This document shows positions 1-9,274 of a DNA stretch of 64,000 bases, piece by piece. Within the stretch, counting starts at the first letter, position 1; every line of letters begins with the position of its first letter. The stretch is taken from positions 62,001 through 126,000 of the forward strand of contig NZ_JAERMU010000002.1 in assembly GCF_016756775.1 (NCBI RefSeq), written 5' to 3'. The position numbers were made by a program, and so were the translations under genes. This DNA comes from Dryocola clanedunensis subsp. sulfonylureivorans (GTDB lineage: Bacteria; Pseudomonadota; Gammaproteobacteria; Enterobacterales; Enterobacteriaceae). Under the pieces are notes generated by a model that worked only from the letters and a program-made list of their open reading frames with translations, was not told where the DNA came from and did no database searches.

Positions 1-631
1 GGACTGGCTACGCGACCAACATCTCAGCTATTACTGTACCTGCCCGCGCAGCCGCATCCAGCAAATCGGCGGGTTTTACGACGGCCACTGCCGGACGCTT
101 AACCATGGCTCCGAAAATGCTGCCATGCGCCTGGTGCAGCAGCATCCCGTATTAAGCTTCGAGGACAAACTTCGCGGCAGATTAGTCGCGGATGAACAGC
201 TTGCGCGGGAAGACTTTATTATTCACCGCCGCGATGGGCTGTTTGCCTATAATCTTGCGGTCGTGGTGGATGATAACTTCCAGGGCGTGACGGAGATTGT
301 GCGCGGCGCGGATTTAATCGAGCCTACCGTGCGGCAAATTTCTTTGTACCAGCAATTTGGCTGGCGAGTGCCGCAGTACGTCCATCTACCGCTGGCCGTC
401 AACGAGCAGGGTAATAAATTATCCAAGCAAAACCATGCGCCAGCGCTGCCGCAGGGCGATCCACGTCCGGTACTTATCCATGCTTTAGCATTCTTAAACC
501 AACCGCTTATCGCACACTGGCAGGACTTGTCTCCCGAAAGCCTGTTAAACGAAGCGGTAAAAAATTGGGCGCTGTCCGATGTTCCGGATACCGCAGCTAT
601 GAATACATCATTCTCAAATGCCCCACACTGA
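1..631 (+). CDS. gluQ: Glutamyl-Q tRNA(Asp) synthetase, 3' part
   Basis: Glutamyl-queuosine tRNA(Asp) synthetase, which activates glutamate and attaches it to the queuosine base at the wobble position of tRNA(Asp). The gene runs in from the left edge; codons are read from base 2 and 209 residues are visible, so roughly the first third including the HIGH-type motif is missing. The visible part starts in the zinc site, with CTC followed by a Tyr and Cys in FYDGHC, the Cys-x-Cys...Tyr-x3-Cys pattern of this paralogue. A KMSKS-like [10 protein letters not shown] follows about two thirds of the way through. The anticodon-binding domain of true GluRS is absent, as expected. It lies upstream of pcnB as in E. 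coli. Confidence 0.95.
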   Translation, partial: DWLRDQHLSYYCTCPRSRIQQIGGFYDGHCRTLNHGSENAAMRLVQQHPVLSFEDKLRGRLVADEQLAREDFIIHRRDGLFAYNLAVVVDDNFQGVTEIVRGADLIEPTVRQISLYQQFGWRVPQYVHLPLAVNEQGNKLSKQNHAPALPQGDPRPVLIHALAFLNQPLIAHWQDLSPESLLNEAVKNWALSDVPDTAAMNTSFSNAPH

Positions 632-688
632 GCTATGATTAGCCGCTGTTTTTTTTGTCCCTAATGATTGACACTGCCGAGGTGGACC

Positions 689-2086
689 ATTTTTACCCGA
701 GTCGCTAATTTTTGCCGCAAGGTGCTTAACCGCGATGATATCGTGGCTGAGGAGAACGAAGATCTCCCGCAAATCACGGTCATTCCGCGTGACCAGCATG
801 CCATCTCCCGCAAAGATATCAGTGAAAACGCCCTTAAGGTGCTCTACCGTTTGAATAAAGCGGGCTATGAGGCTTACCTTGTCGGCGGCGGCGTGCGCGA
901 CCTTCTGCTGGACAAAAAACCGAAAGATTTTGATGTCACCACCAGCGCCACGCCGGATCAGGTTCGTAAACTGTTCCGCAACTGTCGTCTGGTCGGTCGC
1001 CGCTTCCGCCTCGCCCACGTCATGTTCGGGCCTGAAATCATTGAGGTCGCAACCTTCCGCGGTCATCACGAAGAACAAAAATCGGATCGCCAGACCTCGC
1101 AAACGGGTCAGAACGGCATGCTGCTGCGCGATAACATTTTTGGTTCGATTGAAGAAGATGCCCAGCGCCGCGACTTTACGATCAACAGTCTCTATTACAG
1201 CGTGGCCGATTTTGCCATCCGCGATTACGTCGGCGGCCTGCGAGATTTACGTAACGGGGTGATTCGCCTGATTGGCGATCCTGAAACGCGCTACCGCGAA
1301 GACCCGGTGCGTATGCTCCGCGCTGTGCGCTTTGCCGCGAAGCTGAACATGACCATCAGCCCGGAAACCGGCGAACCTATTCCGCGCCTGGCGACGTTAA
1401 TCAATGACGTTCCGCCTGCCCGTCTGTTTGAGGAGTCCCTCAAACTGTTGCAGGCCGGCCACGGCTATCCTACCTATCAGCTGCTGCGCGAATACCAGCT
1501 GTTCCAGCCGCTGTTCCCGAGCATCACCCGCTGCTTTACCGAGCAGGGCGATAGCCCAATGGAGCTGATGATTACACAGGTGCTGAAGAACACCGATAAC
1601 CGCATCCAGAACGACATGCGCGTCAACCCGGCGTTCCTCTTCTCCGCGATGTTCTGGTACCCGCAGCTGGAAATGGCGCAGAAGCTTACCCAGGAAAGCG
1701 GTCTTGCCTATATGGACGCTTTCGCCCTGGCAATGAACGAAGTGCTGGATGAAGCCTGCCGCGCGCTGGCTATTCCTAAACGGATTACGACGCTGGTACG
1801 AGATATCTGGACGCTACAGCTTCGCCTGTCGCGCCGCCAGGGCAAACGTGCCTGGAAGCTGATGGAGCATCCTAAGTTCCGCGCCGCGTACGATCTGCTG
1901 GCTCTGCGTGCCGAAGTTGAAAACAATCAGGAACTGCTGCGTCTGACCAAATGGTGGGGCGAGTTCCAGGTTGCCGCACCGCCAATGCAGAAAGACATGC
2001 TTGACGGCCTTGGCGATGAGCCTGCAGCTCGCCGCCGCCATCGTCGTCCGCGCAAACGTGCGCCACGCAGTGGTGGTACCGCGTGA
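689..2086 (+). CDS. pcnB: Poly(A) polymerase I, AUU start
   Basis: Poly(A) polymerase I adds 3' poly(A) tails to RNAs, promoting decay and controlling plasmid copy number through antisense RNA turnover. The nucleotidyltransferase core is near the N-terminus: the GGGVRDLL motif, then KPKDFDVTT with the catalytic Asp pair, then RRDFTINSL. The C-terminus is very basic ([13 protein letters not shown]), typical of PcnB. The homologous protein begins FTRVANFC, and an in-frame ATT at 689 directly precedes that sequence, 6 nt after GAGG (679-682). This gives 465 residues, the usual length. An in-frame TTG at 668 lacks a ribosome binding site. E. coli pcnB is known to start at AUU, so I chose it. The stop overlaps folK by 4 bp. 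Confidence 0.95.
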   Translation: MFTRVANFCRKVLNRDDIVAEENEDLPQITVIPRDQHAISRKDISENALKVLYRLNKAGYEAYLVGGGVRDLLLDKKPKDFDVTTSATPDQVRKLFRNCRLVGRRFRLAHVMFGPEIIEVATFRGHHEEQKSDRQTSQTGQNGMLLRDNIFGSIEEDAQRRDFTINSLYYSVADFAIRDYVGGLRDLRNGVIRLIGDPETRYREDPVRMLRAVRFAAKLNMTISPETGEPIPRLATLINDVPPARLFEESLKLLQAGHGYPTYQLLREYQLFQPLFPSITRCFTEQGDSPMELMITQVLKNTDNRIQNDMRVNPAFLFSAMFWYPQLEMAQKLTQESGLAYMDAFALAMNEVLDEACRALAIPKRITTLVRDIWTLQLRLSRRQGKRAWKLMEHPKFRAAYDLLALRAEVENNQELLRLTKWWGEFQVAAPPMQKDMLDGLGDEPAARRRHRRPRKRAPRSGGTA

Positions 2087-2562
2087 CCCTGGCGTTTATC
2101 GCCCTCGGTAGTAACCAGGCGTCACCGCTTGAGCAGGTCGCTCAGGCACTTGACGCCATTGCAACCATTCCGCACAGCCGGGTGGTTGCCACTTCCTCTT
2201 ATTATCGTACCCCGCCGCTCGGCCCACAGGACCAGCCCGACTACCTGAATGCCGCAGTGGCACTGGAAACAGAGCTTTCAGCCGAAGCACTTCTTGATCA
2301 TACCCAGCGCATTGAGCTGGAACAGGGCCGCGTTCGCAAAGCTGAACGCTGGGGGCCGCGCACCTTAGATCTCGATATCATGCTGTTCGGCACTGAAACA
2401 ATCACCACGCCACGTCTGACCGTGCCTCATTACGATATGCATAACCGAGCCTTTATGCTGGTCCCGCTGCTGGAGATCGCCCCTGACTGCGCTTTCCCGA
2501 ACGGCGAAAGTGCCGCCGACGTGCTGACCACGCTGTCCCGCGCAGGCATTTCATACTGGTAA
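2083..2562 (+). CDS. folK: 6-hydroxymethyl-7,8-dihydropterin pyrophosphokinase
   Basis: HPPK transfers pyrophosphate from ATP to 6-hydroxymethyl-7,8-dihydropterin, the step before dihydropteroate synthase in folate synthesis; it is cytoplasmic. The 159 residues match the E. coli length. The signature [19 protein letters not shown] is present, with the DLD aspartates that bind two Mg ions, and the pterin/ATP loop [11 protein letters not shown] lies near residue 47. It starts with GTG inside the pcnB stop (GTGA, 2083-2086), so it is translationally coupled to pcnB in a two-gene operon. Confidence 0.97.
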   Translation: MTLAFIALGSNQASPLEQVAQALDAIATIPHSRVVATSSYYRTPPLGPQDQPDYLNAAVALETELSAEALLDHTQRIELEQGRVRKAERWGPRTLDLDIMLFGTETITTPRLTVPHYDMHNRAFMLVPLLEIAPDCAFPNGESAADVLTTLSRAGISYW

Positions 2563-2619
2563 CGCCCAATTTTTTGATAAAGTAGCAATCGATTCCCCCT
2601 TCCTTATTCAGGGACCGCC

Positions 2620-3414
2620 ATGAAACCAATCACGATGTCTCAGCTGCGCCAGTGGAAACAGGCCCAGCGTAAATTCGCCACCATCACCGCCTATGACTTC
2701 AGCTTCGCCAAACTGTTTGCCGAAGAAGGCATCGGCGTGATGCTGGTCGGCGATTCATTAGGGATGACCGTTCAGGGGCACGACTCCACGCTGCCGGTAA
2801 CCGTAGAAGATATTGCCTACCACACGCGTGCGGTACGTCGCGGTGCACCGCACTGCCTGCTGCTGGCCGACCTGCCCTTTATGGCTTACGCCACGCCGGA
2901 GCAGGCGTTCGTGAACGCTGCGGAAGTGATGCGCGCCGGAGCCAACATGGTGAAAATCGAAGGTGGCAAATGGCTGGTTGAAACCGTCAGAATGCTTACC
3001 GAACGTGCCGTACCGGTTTGCGGTCATCTGGGACTGACGCCGCAGTCGGTGAATATTTTCGGTGGCTACAAGGTTCAGGGTCGCGATGAGCAGGCCGCTC
3101 AAACGCTGTTTGACGATGCTGTGGCTCTTGAGGCCGCAGGCGCACAGCTGCTGGTGCTGGAGTGCGTACCGGTAGCGCTGGCGAAGCGCATTACTGAAGC
3201 ACTGACGATTCCGGTCATCGGCATCGGAGCGGGGAACGTGACGGACGGACAAATTCTGGTGATGCATGATGCTTTCGGTATTACCGGCGGCCATATCCCG
3301 AAATTTGCCAAAAACTTCCTTATCGAAGCGGGTGACATGCGCGCCGCGGTGCGCCAGTACGCCGCTGAAGTTGAATCCGGCAGCTATCCGGCCGAAGAAC
3401 ACAGTTTCCACTGA
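2620..3414 (+). CDS. panB: 3-methyl-2-oxobutanoate hydroxymethyltransferase
   Basis: Ketopantoate hydroxymethyltransferase, first committed step of pantothenate (vitamin B5/CoA) synthesis. It transfers the one-carbon unit of 5,10-methylene-tetrahydrofolate to 2-oxoisovalerate. The 264-residue TIM-barrel protein has full family length. Visible motifs are VGDSLGMTV with the Mg-binding Asp, the LLADLPFM loop with the second Asp, MVKIEGG and LVLECVP, the last containing the catalytic Glu. panC follows after 13 bp, so panBC is one operon. The folate-linked folK lies just upstream on the same strand, separated by 57 bp. Confidence 0.98.
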   Translation: MKPITMSQLRQWKQAQRKFATITAYDFSFAKLFAEEGIGVMLVGDSLGMTVQGHDSTLPVTVEDIAYHTRAVRRGAPHCLLLADLPFMAYATPEQAFVNAAEVMRAGANMVKIEGGKWLVETVRMLTERAVPVCGHLGLTPQSVNIFGGYKVQGRDEQAAQTLFDDAVALEAAGAQLLVLECVPVALAKRITEALTIPVIGIGAGNVTDGQILVMHDAFGITGGHIPKFAKNFLIEAGDMRAAVRQYAAEVESGSYPAEEHSFH

Positions 3415-3427
3415 CAGGAGAAAGGTT

Positions 3428-4282
3428 GTGCTGATAATCGAAACGTTACCGCTGCTCCGCCAGCAAATCCGCCGCTGGCGTCAGGAAGGCAAGCGCATCG
3501 CGCTGGTGCCAACCATGGGCAACCTGCACGACGGTCACATGAAGCTGGTTGAAGAAGCAAAGGCCGTCGCAGATGTGGTTGTGGTCAGCATCTTTGTGAA
3601 CCCGATGCAGTTTGACCGTCCGGACGATCTGTCACGCTACCCTCGCACGCTGCAGGAAGATTGCGAAAAGCTGAATCGCCGTAAAGTGGATATGGTCTTC
3701 GCCCCTGCCCCTGCCGATGTCTATCCACAAGGTCTGGATGACCAGACCTTTGTTGAGGTGCCGGGCCTCTCCACCATGCTGGAAGGCGCAAGCCGCCCCG
3801 GTCATTTCCGTGGCGTATCCACTATCGTCAGCAAATTGTTCAACCTGGTTCAGCCTGATGTCGCCTGTTTTGGGCAGAAGGATTACCAGCAGCTGGCACT
3901 TATCCGCAAGATGACAGCGGATATGGGTTATGACATTGAGATTGTCGGCGTGCCGACCGTGCGTGCGAAAGATGGTCTCGCCCTGAGCTCCCGCAACGGC
4001 TATTTGACCGCCGAGCAGCGTAAAATTGCACCAGGCCTCAGCAAAGTGATGAGCTCTGTTGCCGAAAAACTGCGCGCGGGTGAGCGAGAGACGGAAGAGC
4101 TTCTGGCGATTGCGGCAACTGAGCTGAATGAAAAAGGTCTGCGTGCAGACGACCTGCAAATCCGTGATGCGGACACGCTGCTGGCGCTGGATGAAAACAG
4201 CAAACGCGCCGTGGTGCTGATGGCGGCATGGCTTGGTCAGGCGCGTCTTATTGATAACATTCAGGTTGATTTAGCGGAGTAG
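3428..4282 (+). CDS. panC: Pantoate--beta-alanine ligase
   Basis: Pantothenate synthetase condenses D-pantoate with beta-alanine through a pantoyl-adenylate. The 284 residues compare with about 283 in E. coli. The class I adenylation fold shows [14 protein letters not shown] (HIGH-type), the pantoate/ATP segment FGQKDYQQL and the KMSKS-type loop [10 protein letters not shown]. The reading frame is open well upstream, but homologues begin [12 protein letters not shown]. That places the start at GTG 3428, preceded by GGAG at 3417-3420. It is the second gene of panBC. The yadD gene that separates panC from panD in E. coli is absent. Confidence 0.97.
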   Translation: MLIIETLPLLRQQIRRWRQEGKRIALVPTMGNLHDGHMKLVEEAKAVADVVVVSIFVNPMQFDRPDDLSRYPRTLQEDCEKLNRRKVDMVFAPAPADVYPQGLDDQTFVEVPGLSTMLEGASRPGHFRGVSTIVSKLFNLVQPDVACFGQKDYQQLALIRKMTADMGYDIEIVGVPTVRAKDGLALSSRNGYLTAEQRKIAPGLSKVMSSVAEKLRAGERETEELLAIAATELNEKGLRADDLQIRDADTLLALDENSKRAVVLMAAWLGQARLIDNIQVDLAE

Positions 4283-4376
4283 ACAGCCCTTTAAAAACGG
4301 GCAATACTGCGCCAATACATTCATGAGATCGATGAAAGTCGGTCTGGTTTATGCCAAGAGACAAAGGTTTAATCTT

Positions 4377-4757
4377 ATGATTCGCACCATGCTGCAAGGC
4401 AAGTTACACCGCGTGAAAGTGACCCAGGCGGACTTGCACTATGAAGGCTCCTGCGCCATCGATCAGGACTTCCTCGAGGCGGCAGGCATTCTGGAATATG
4501 AAGCCATTGATATCTACAACGTGACCAATGGGAAGCGTTTCTCTACTTACGCAATTTCTGGCGAGCGCGGTTCAAAAATCGTCTCCGTTAACGGCGCGGC
4601 GGCACACTGTGCAAGCGTTGATGACATTCTGATTATCGCAAGCTATGTGACGATGCCGGACGAGCAGGCGCGCAGCTGGCAGCCAAAAGTTGCCTATTTT
4701 GACGGTGACAACGAGATGAAACGCCTGGCGAAAGCCGTACCGGTTCAGGTGGCGTAA
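4377..4757 (+). CDS. panD: Aspartate 1-decarboxylase proenzyme
   Basis: Pyruvoyl-dependent aspartate decarboxylase supplies the beta-alanine used by PanC. The 126-residue product equals the E. coli length. The self-cleavage site Gly24-Ser25 is seen in YEGSCAID; Ser25 becomes the pyruvoyl group of the alpha chain. Lys9, Tyr58-region and the NGAAAHCA segment are conserved. The frame is open upstream to an ATG at 4323, but ATG 4377 has AAAGG about 9 nt ahead and matches the family N-terminus [15 protein letters not shown]. It is separated from panC by 94 bp and probably has its own promoter. Confidence 0.97.
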   Translation: MIRTMLQGKLHRVKVTQADLHYEGSCAIDQDFLEAAGILEYEAIDIYNVTNGKRFSTYAISGERGSKIVSVNGAAAHCASVDDILIIASYVTMPDEQARSWQPKVAYFDGDNEMKRLAKAVPVQVA

Positions 4758-4764
4758 GAAGTTT

Positions 4765-4845
4765 CCCCCTCGCTCTAACCCTCTCCCCAAAGGGGCGAGG
4801 GGAACGATCAGCTTGTCACCGTTGTCCCCCCTCTCCCTTTCGGGG
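4765..4845. repeat. REP-like palindromic repeat, left part (interrupted)
   Basis: G/C-rich palindromic repeat immediately after panD, with runs such as CCCTCTCCCCAAAGGGGCGA able to form hairpins. It closely matches the intact copy at 13129-13212. The element is split after 4845 by the insertion at 4846-5556 and resumes at 5557-5584 (CCCTTTCAGGGAGAG...GGTGAGGG). Such repeats often act as transcript ends or mRNA stabilisers in enterobacteria; that role here is inferred. Confidence 0.7.
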
Positions 4846-5556
4846 CTGTCTCTTATACAGATCTTTGAAACAGTTACTGGCGAGATCGAGAAGGTTCCGT
4901 TCACTTTACGTCAGGTGGCATATGTAGCTGCCGAACCGGTGAACGTCCAGAGGGTGTTCGCCGTCACACCCTCTGGGCTCCCGACTCCCGGCAATAAATC
5001 GCCACCTGCGGCGGTAAACCTCCATTTTTGGCTCCCTGTCCGGGTCGGTTGCGATTCGTTCCCGACGATCACAACCTCCAGCCGTTCCCGACGGCTGGAC
5101 CCGGCCATGAAGCCAAAAATGGAGGCGATTTAAGCCGGACCCAACACCCTCGCGTTAACTTCCATGAATGTCCCATCTCCGGTGTCGCTGTAGGTTTCAA
5201 AGCGATGCTATTTCTGATGTTATTTCTGGCTTAAAGCGACACCCTGTTCCCGGCTTAAATCGCTCCGGTTTTTGCCCTTCAGGCTGGGTCACGTGGTCGG
5301 GAACCACGTGAGAGAGCGATCGTCGGGAACGAATCGCGAACGACCCTGCATGTTGGGTAAAAACCGGAGTTTACCGCTTCAGCGGCGATTTATTTGCCGG
5401 GCGCCGGGGTCGTCAGGGGGATGGCGTAATCCCCATGACACGTTCACCGTTCGCAACGGTAGCAGAGATAGCCAGACGGTCGGGTGAACGGAATACCAGC
5501 AGGTTAACAGATCCCACCCTGACGCATGACCGGTGAGAGTTGTGACTAAGAGACAT
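4846..5556. mobile_element. Non-autonomous Tn5/IS50-like palindromic element
   Basis: A 711-bp non-coding segment. Its left end CTGTCTCTTATACAGATCT (4846-4864) differs from the Tn5 mosaic end at one position. Its right end, read inward on the minus strand, begins ATGTCTCTTAGTCACAACT; it matches the left end at 14 of 19 positions and the Tn5 outside end at 14 of 19. It sits between near-identical 11-bp direct repeats, CCCTTTCGGGG (4835-4845) and CCCTTTCAGGG (5557-5567). The interior has nested inverted repeats: 4895-4904/5484-5493, 4938-4946/5440-5448, 4988-5003/5384-5400, 5012-5019/5369-5376, 5051-5070/5318-5337 (20 bp perfect), 5125-5138/5250-5263 and 5181-5189/5235-5243. A local 15-bp pair is at 5019-5033/5111-5125. 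I see no transposase or credible gene in it. Probably a MITE mobilised in trans. Confidence 0.7.
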
Positions 5557-5584
5557 CCCTTTCAGGGAGAGTGTCGGGTGAGGG
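5557..5584. repeat. REP-like palindromic repeat, right part
   Basis: Continuation of the repeat begun at 4765, starting with the duplicated target CCCTTTCAGGG and ending GGTGAGGG. Joined to 4765-4845 it restores the CTCTCCC...GGGAGAG hairpin seen in the intact copy after gcd. Confidence 0.65.
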
Positions 5585-5591
5585 TATAAAC

Positions 5592-6842
5592 TCAGGACTC
5601 AGGCTGATTCGTTATCAACCGCGACATTGTCTCCAGCGAATCCGTCCGTAAAATATAAAGCCGTTTCAGCAGGAACGGGTTATCCCCCGGTTTTACCTTC
5701 CCTCTCACCGTAGTGACCGCCATGTGGAAACCTGCGTCATTCGCAGCTTTTACAGCTTTATCATCGTAGCCACCAAACGGGTACGACACATAAAGCACGT
5801 GCGGATCGAACTGCGCCAGCGCGCGACGAGAATGTTCAAAATCGAACAGGATGTTGTGGTAGCTACGACTCAGCAGTATCGGGCGGCGGTAGCCGTCCAC
5901 CCGATGCAGGAAGTGGGTATGCGATTGCACATCAAAGACGTCCTGACTGGCCCGCAACTCAGAAATACTCATGAACTGCAAAGACTTAGGATTCCACTTC
6001 TGTGGATGGCGTTTGATGCGTGACGAGATAATAAATGACGTAGCTTTAAAGCCATATTCTTTCAGAATGGGATAGGCGTAGCGGTAAACGGACTTCAGTC
6101 CGTCATCGAAGGTAATCACCACGGAACGGGCGGGCAGATTCATACGGTTCCGAACATAGCCTTCAAGCTCGTACATCGTCAACGTGCTGTAGCCCCTGTC
6201 GCGCAGCCAGGTCATCTGGTTGCTGAAAGCCACCACTGAGGTAGTCGTTGAGGTATGGCGGAATCGTGTGTTCTCTTCATCCCGCAGGATATGGTGATAG
6301 GTCAGCACGGGAATGCCGTTATCCTGCTGCGCGTCCAGGCTGCTCACGTAGCCGAGGCGGTTTCCGATGCGGATCTGGTACCAGGTCTGGTTCAGACGGT
6401 CTTTCAGCTTAGCGCTGATGGGGTAACGGATATTGTCTGCCAGCGTGCCGAAAGGTGCGCTGCCGTTATTCGGCGCGTTATAAATCTGCACATCCCGGAA
6501 GGTCAGCAGATTCTGGTTGCTTAGCGGCTTGTTTAAATCCCCTAACCTGTCCTCAACCCTTTGCTTTCCTGCCACCGGCCCCAGGTGGCTTTTATCAATA
6601 AACCCGGTGCCGAAGCCGAAGCGAAACTCGTAATAGTCCGCAGCAATGGGGACGACCGCTAAAATCTGTCCTTCCTCAACGGTGCCAACGGAGATGACTT
6701 TATCTCCGACCTGCGCCCAGATATCCGCATCCTCAGTGGTTTGCATATATTGTGCGGGAGTTGCGTGACTGCTGAGCAGGCTGGCGCTGGCCTGAGCCGT
6801 ACAAAAGAGGGCCAGCAGTCCGAAGAAGAGACGAATTAACAT
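5592..6842 (-). CDS. yadE: Polysaccharide deacetylase family protein YadE
   Basis: Predicted exported NodB-type polysaccharide deacetylase; the substrate is unknown. The 416 residues compare with about 409 in E. coli. A signal peptide covers about residues 1-20 ([19 protein letters not shown]). An SH3-like region occupies about 50-180, followed by the deacetylase domain from about residue 185. Catalytic motifs are [12 protein letters not shown] (metal-binding Asp pair), VQSHTHFLH (metal-binding His residues) and [10 protein letters not shown]. It is oriented away from panD, and its 3' end abuts the interrupted repeat. It is probably a single-gene unit. Confidence 0.9.
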   Translation of the reverse strand: MLIRLFFGLLALFCTAQASASLLSSHATPAQYMQTTEDADIWAQVGDKVISVGTVEEGQILAVVPIAADYYEFRFGFGTGFIDKSHLGPVAGKQRVEDRLGDLNKPLSNQNLLTFRDVQIYNAPNNGSAPFGTLADNIRYPISAKLKDRLNQTWYQIRIGNRLGYVSSLDAQQDNGIPVLTYHHILRDEENTRFRHTSTTTSVVAFSNQMTWLRDRGYSTLTMYELEGYVRNRMNLPARSVVITFDDGLKSVYRYAYPILKEYGFKATSFIISSRIKRHPQKWNPKSLQFMSISELRASQDVFDVQSHTHFLHRVDGYRRPILLSRSYHNILFDFEHSRRALAQFDPHVLYVSYPFGGYDDKAVKAANDAGFHMAVTTVRGKVKPGDNPFLLKRLYILRTDSLETMSRLITNQPES

Positions 6843-6925
6843 AACGAATTTGATAGCACTTTTTGCACATCCAGAGAGGGGGGCGGCTATTTTATCATTT
6901 ACCCCGTCAATACCAACCTTTCAGA

Positions 6926-7357
6926 TCAATATTGATGCAGTAACACAAACGGCGGGTTTTTACCCTGCTGGTGCCAGAGGCTGGTGACCTCTTCCCCGCC
7001 CTGCTCAACGATAAGCTCGCGAAATGCTTCGCTGGTCAGCATCTGACGCTGTTCGAAGAGAGGAATGAGCAAAGGGAGCGTAACGCCGGAGATAACTTCG
7101 CAGTGGGAGTGTGTATGGCTCAGCTGCGCAGCCGTGCGATACGGTGCCGCACCAGTTCTGTCGGTCAGAAAAATGACGCCGTCGCCTGAATCACAATTAT
7201 AAAGCGCATCGCATAACATGCGGCTGAGCATATTCGTGCTTAACCCGTGCCAGAAATTCACGGCAACGCACTGAGATACCGGACCAAAACGCTTTTCCAG
7301 GGCGTCCAGTATATCCTGTGCATAGTAGTCATGACCTGTGATCACCCATCCCAACAT
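6926..7357 (-). CDS. yadI: PTS EIIA component, mannose family, YadI
   Basis: Small cytoplasmic EIIA domain of the mannose/fructose/sorbose PTS family. The 143 residues match E. coli YadI in length. The phosphorylation site is His9 in the N-terminal segment GWVITGHDYYA. The GDGVIFLTDRTGAAPYR stretch is the usual second conserved block of these EIIA domains. No EIIB, EIIC or EIID genes are adjacent, so its partner and sugar are not visible here, as in E. coli. It lies between yadE and yadH on the same strand but with gaps of 83 and 119 bp. Confidence 0.88.
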   Translation of the reverse strand: MLGWVITGHDYYAQDILDALEKRFGPVSQCVAVNFWHGLSTNMLSRMLCDALYNCDSGDGVIFLTDRTGAAPYRTAAQLSHTHSHCEVISGVTLPLLIPLFEQRQMLTSEAFRELIVEQGGEEVTSLWHQQGKNPPFVLLHQY

Positions 7358-7448
7358 CGCGCATCTCCCGTAAACGAGAGGCCAGTCTGCCAGAATAAAA
7401 GTTGAGCAAGCTGATACCAGTCAATCCTGTGTGGAAAAATTCTTAAAT

Positions 7449-7468
7449 GCTTCCCCCGTAGGGGAAGC
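7449..7468 (-). terminator. Hairpin downstream of yadH
   Basis: Perfect 8-bp stem GCTTCCCC/GGGGAAGC with a 4-nt loop just past the yadGH stop. The sequence after it on the minus strand is A/T-rich but not a clean T-run, so termination efficiency is uncertain. Confidence 0.5.
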
Positions 7469-7476
7469 AATGAGGC

Positions 7477-8247
7477 TCAGGTGCGCAGACCGCGGCCACG
7501 CTGGATGAGATACCAGCACAGCAGGTAAAACGCAGCAATAAATGCGAGCAGCACCACGACGGTAAACAGCAGCGGAACGTCGCTGATACCGAGGAAGCCG
7601 TAGCGGAAGCCGCTGATCATGTAGACGATCGGGTTTAAGTGCGACAGCGCCTGCCAGAACGGCGGCAGCAGGGTCAGTGAGTAGAATACCCCGCCCAGAT
7701 AGGTCAGCGGCGTCAGCACGAAGGTCGGGATCAGGCTGATATCGTCGAATGTTTTGGCAAACACGGCGTTAAGCAGACCTGCCAGCGAGAACAGAATCGC
7801 CGTCAGCACCAGGGTCAGCGCGACGAACAGCCAGGAGTGCACCTGGAACGGCACGAAGAACAGGGAAATAGCCGTAACCAGCACGCCAACGCACAGGCCG
7901 CGCGCAACGCCGCCGCCCACGTAGCCGGCGATAATCACGTGCGTTGGTACGGGCGCAACCAGCAGCTCCTCAATGTTGCGCTGGAATTTGGCGCTGAAGA
8001 ACGACGATGCGACGTTGGCGTAGGCGTTGGTGATCACCGCCATCATAATCAGGCCTGGTACGATAAACTGCATGTAGGTGAAACCGTGCATTTCACCGAT
8101 GCGCGAACCGATCAGGTTGCCGAAAATGATGAAGTAAAGGGTCATGGTGATGACAGGCGGCACCAGCGTTTGGATCCAGATGCGGGTGAAACGGTGGATC
8201 TCTTTGGTCCAGATACTTTTAAGCGCCACCCAGTAGAGATGCATCAT
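7477..8247 (-). CDS. yadH: ABC-2 transporter permease YadH
   Basis: Inner-membrane permease of an ABC-2 type exporter. The 256 residues contain about six hydrophobic segments, for example VVVLLAFIAAFYLLCWYLI near the C-terminus. The ABC-2 signature region is around residues 110-180 (GGVARGLCVGVLV...FSLAGLLNAVFAKTFDD). The start overlaps the yadG stop by 4 bp, so ATPase and permease are coupled and form one exporter. The substrate is unknown. Confidence 0.93.
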   Translation of the reverse strand: MMHLYWVALKSIWTKEIHRFTRIWIQTLVPPVITMTLYFIIFGNLIGSRIGEMHGFTYMQFIVPGLIMMAVITNAYANVASSFFSAKFQRNIEELLVAPVPTHVIIAGYVGGGVARGLCVGVLVTAISLFFVPFQVHSWLFVALTLVLTAILFSLAGLLNAVFAKTFDDISLIPTFVLTPLTYLGGVFYSLTLLPPFWQALSHLNPIVYMISGFRYGFLGISDVPLLFTVVVLLAFIAAFYLLCWYLIQRGRGLRT

Positions 8248-9167
8248 GCCTGGTCTCCTTGTTTGTTTACCAGCGTGACGAACAGCTCTTCCAGACGGTT
8301 GGCCTTGTTACGCATACTTAATACCTGAACGCCCTGAGCGCTTAACTGGCTGAACACGCTGTTGATTCCCTGTTCACGCAGCACTTCAACTTCCAGCGTA
8401 GCGGTATCGACCAGACGGTACTGGTAGCCATCGAGCTTCGGCAGCGGGCTTTTCGGCGCCAGATCCAGGATGAACGTTTCTGACTTGAGCTTAGAGAGCA
8501 GCGATTTCATCGAGGTGTTTTCTACCAGCTCACCGCTCTGGATAATGCCGATATTGCGGCAGAGCATTTCTGCTTCTTCCAGATAGTGGGTGGTCAGAAT
8601 AATCGTGGTGCCTTTGTCGTTCAGGTCTTTTAAGAAGCCCCACATGGAACGACGAAGTTCGATATCTACCCCTGCTGTAGGTTCATCAAGAATCAACAGC
8701 TTAGGTTCGTGCATCAGCGCACGAGCGATCATCAGACGACGCTTCATGCCGCCGGATAACATCCGCGCTCTTTCGTTACGCTTTTCCCACAGGTCGAGCT
8801 GCTTGAGATACTTTTCGCTGCGCGCTATCGCTTCGTCGCGCTCGACGCCATAGTACCCGGCCTGATGGACAACAATCTGCTGCACCGTCTCAAACGGGTT
8901 GAAGTTAAATTCCTGCGGAACCAGACCGAGCTGGCGCTTGGCGTTCACGACATCGCTTTGCAGATCGTAACCGAAGACGCGTACCTTGCCGGAGGTTTTA
9001 TTGACCAGCGAGCTGATAATGCCGATGGTGGTGGACTTGCCTGCGCCATTCGGGCCAAGCAGGGCGTAGAAATCTCCCGCTTCGACACTAAGATCGATGC
9101 CGCGCAGCGCTTTAACGCCGCCCGCATAGGTCTTGGTGAGTTTTTCCAGTTCTAATGCAATGGTCAT
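8244..9167 (-). CDS. yadG: ABC transporter ATP-binding protein YadG
   Basis: Cytoplasmic ATPase partner of YadH. The 307 residues show Walker A GPNGAGKST, the Q-loop in LGLVPQEFNFNP, the ABC signature LSGGMKRRL, Walker B LLILDEPTAGVD and the H-loop in TTHYLEEAE. A C-terminal extension of about 80 residues is typical of this exporter subgroup. It is first of the two-gene yadGH operon and diverges from can across a 107-bp gap that must hold both promoters. Confidence 0.95.
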   Translation of the reverse strand: MTIALELEKLTKTYAGGVKALRGIDLSVEAGDFYALLGPNGAGKSTTIGIISSLVNKTSGKVRVFGYDLQSDVVNAKRQLGLVPQEFNFNPFETVQQIVVHQAGYYGVERDEAIARSEKYLKQLDLWEKRNERARMLSGGMKRRLMIARALMHEPKLLILDEPTAGVDIELRRSMWGFLKDLNDKGTTIILTTHYLEEAEMLCRNIGIIQSGELVENTSMKSLLSKLKSETFILDLAPKSPLPKLDGYQYRLVDTATLEVEVLREQGINSVFSQLSAQGVQVLSMRNKANRLEELFVTLVNKQGDQA

Positions 9168-9274
9168 TGTTTGGGGTTACCTTTCGCGATGCACATTTGT
9201 TATCTGTATAAATATTTTCCGAGTTGCCCTATATTACCTCAACGCACTTCTCCGGTTACAGGTTGTTAACCTCC

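Noticed and set aside
3266-3427. Upstream extension of panC inside panB
   Set aside because: Homologues begin at the GTG at 3428, which has its own ribosome binding site; the extension is panB read in another frame.
4846-4864. Resemblance to the Tn5 mosaic end used in sequencing library adapters
   Set aside because: It differs from the adapter at position 15, the adapter continuation is absent, and a mirrored end lies 0.7 kb away with flanking direct repeats. A genuine element is the better explanation.
4813-5487. Short open frames inside the 711-bp element
   Set aside because: They cross the palindromic arms, lack ribosome binding sites, and show no transposase or other protein features.
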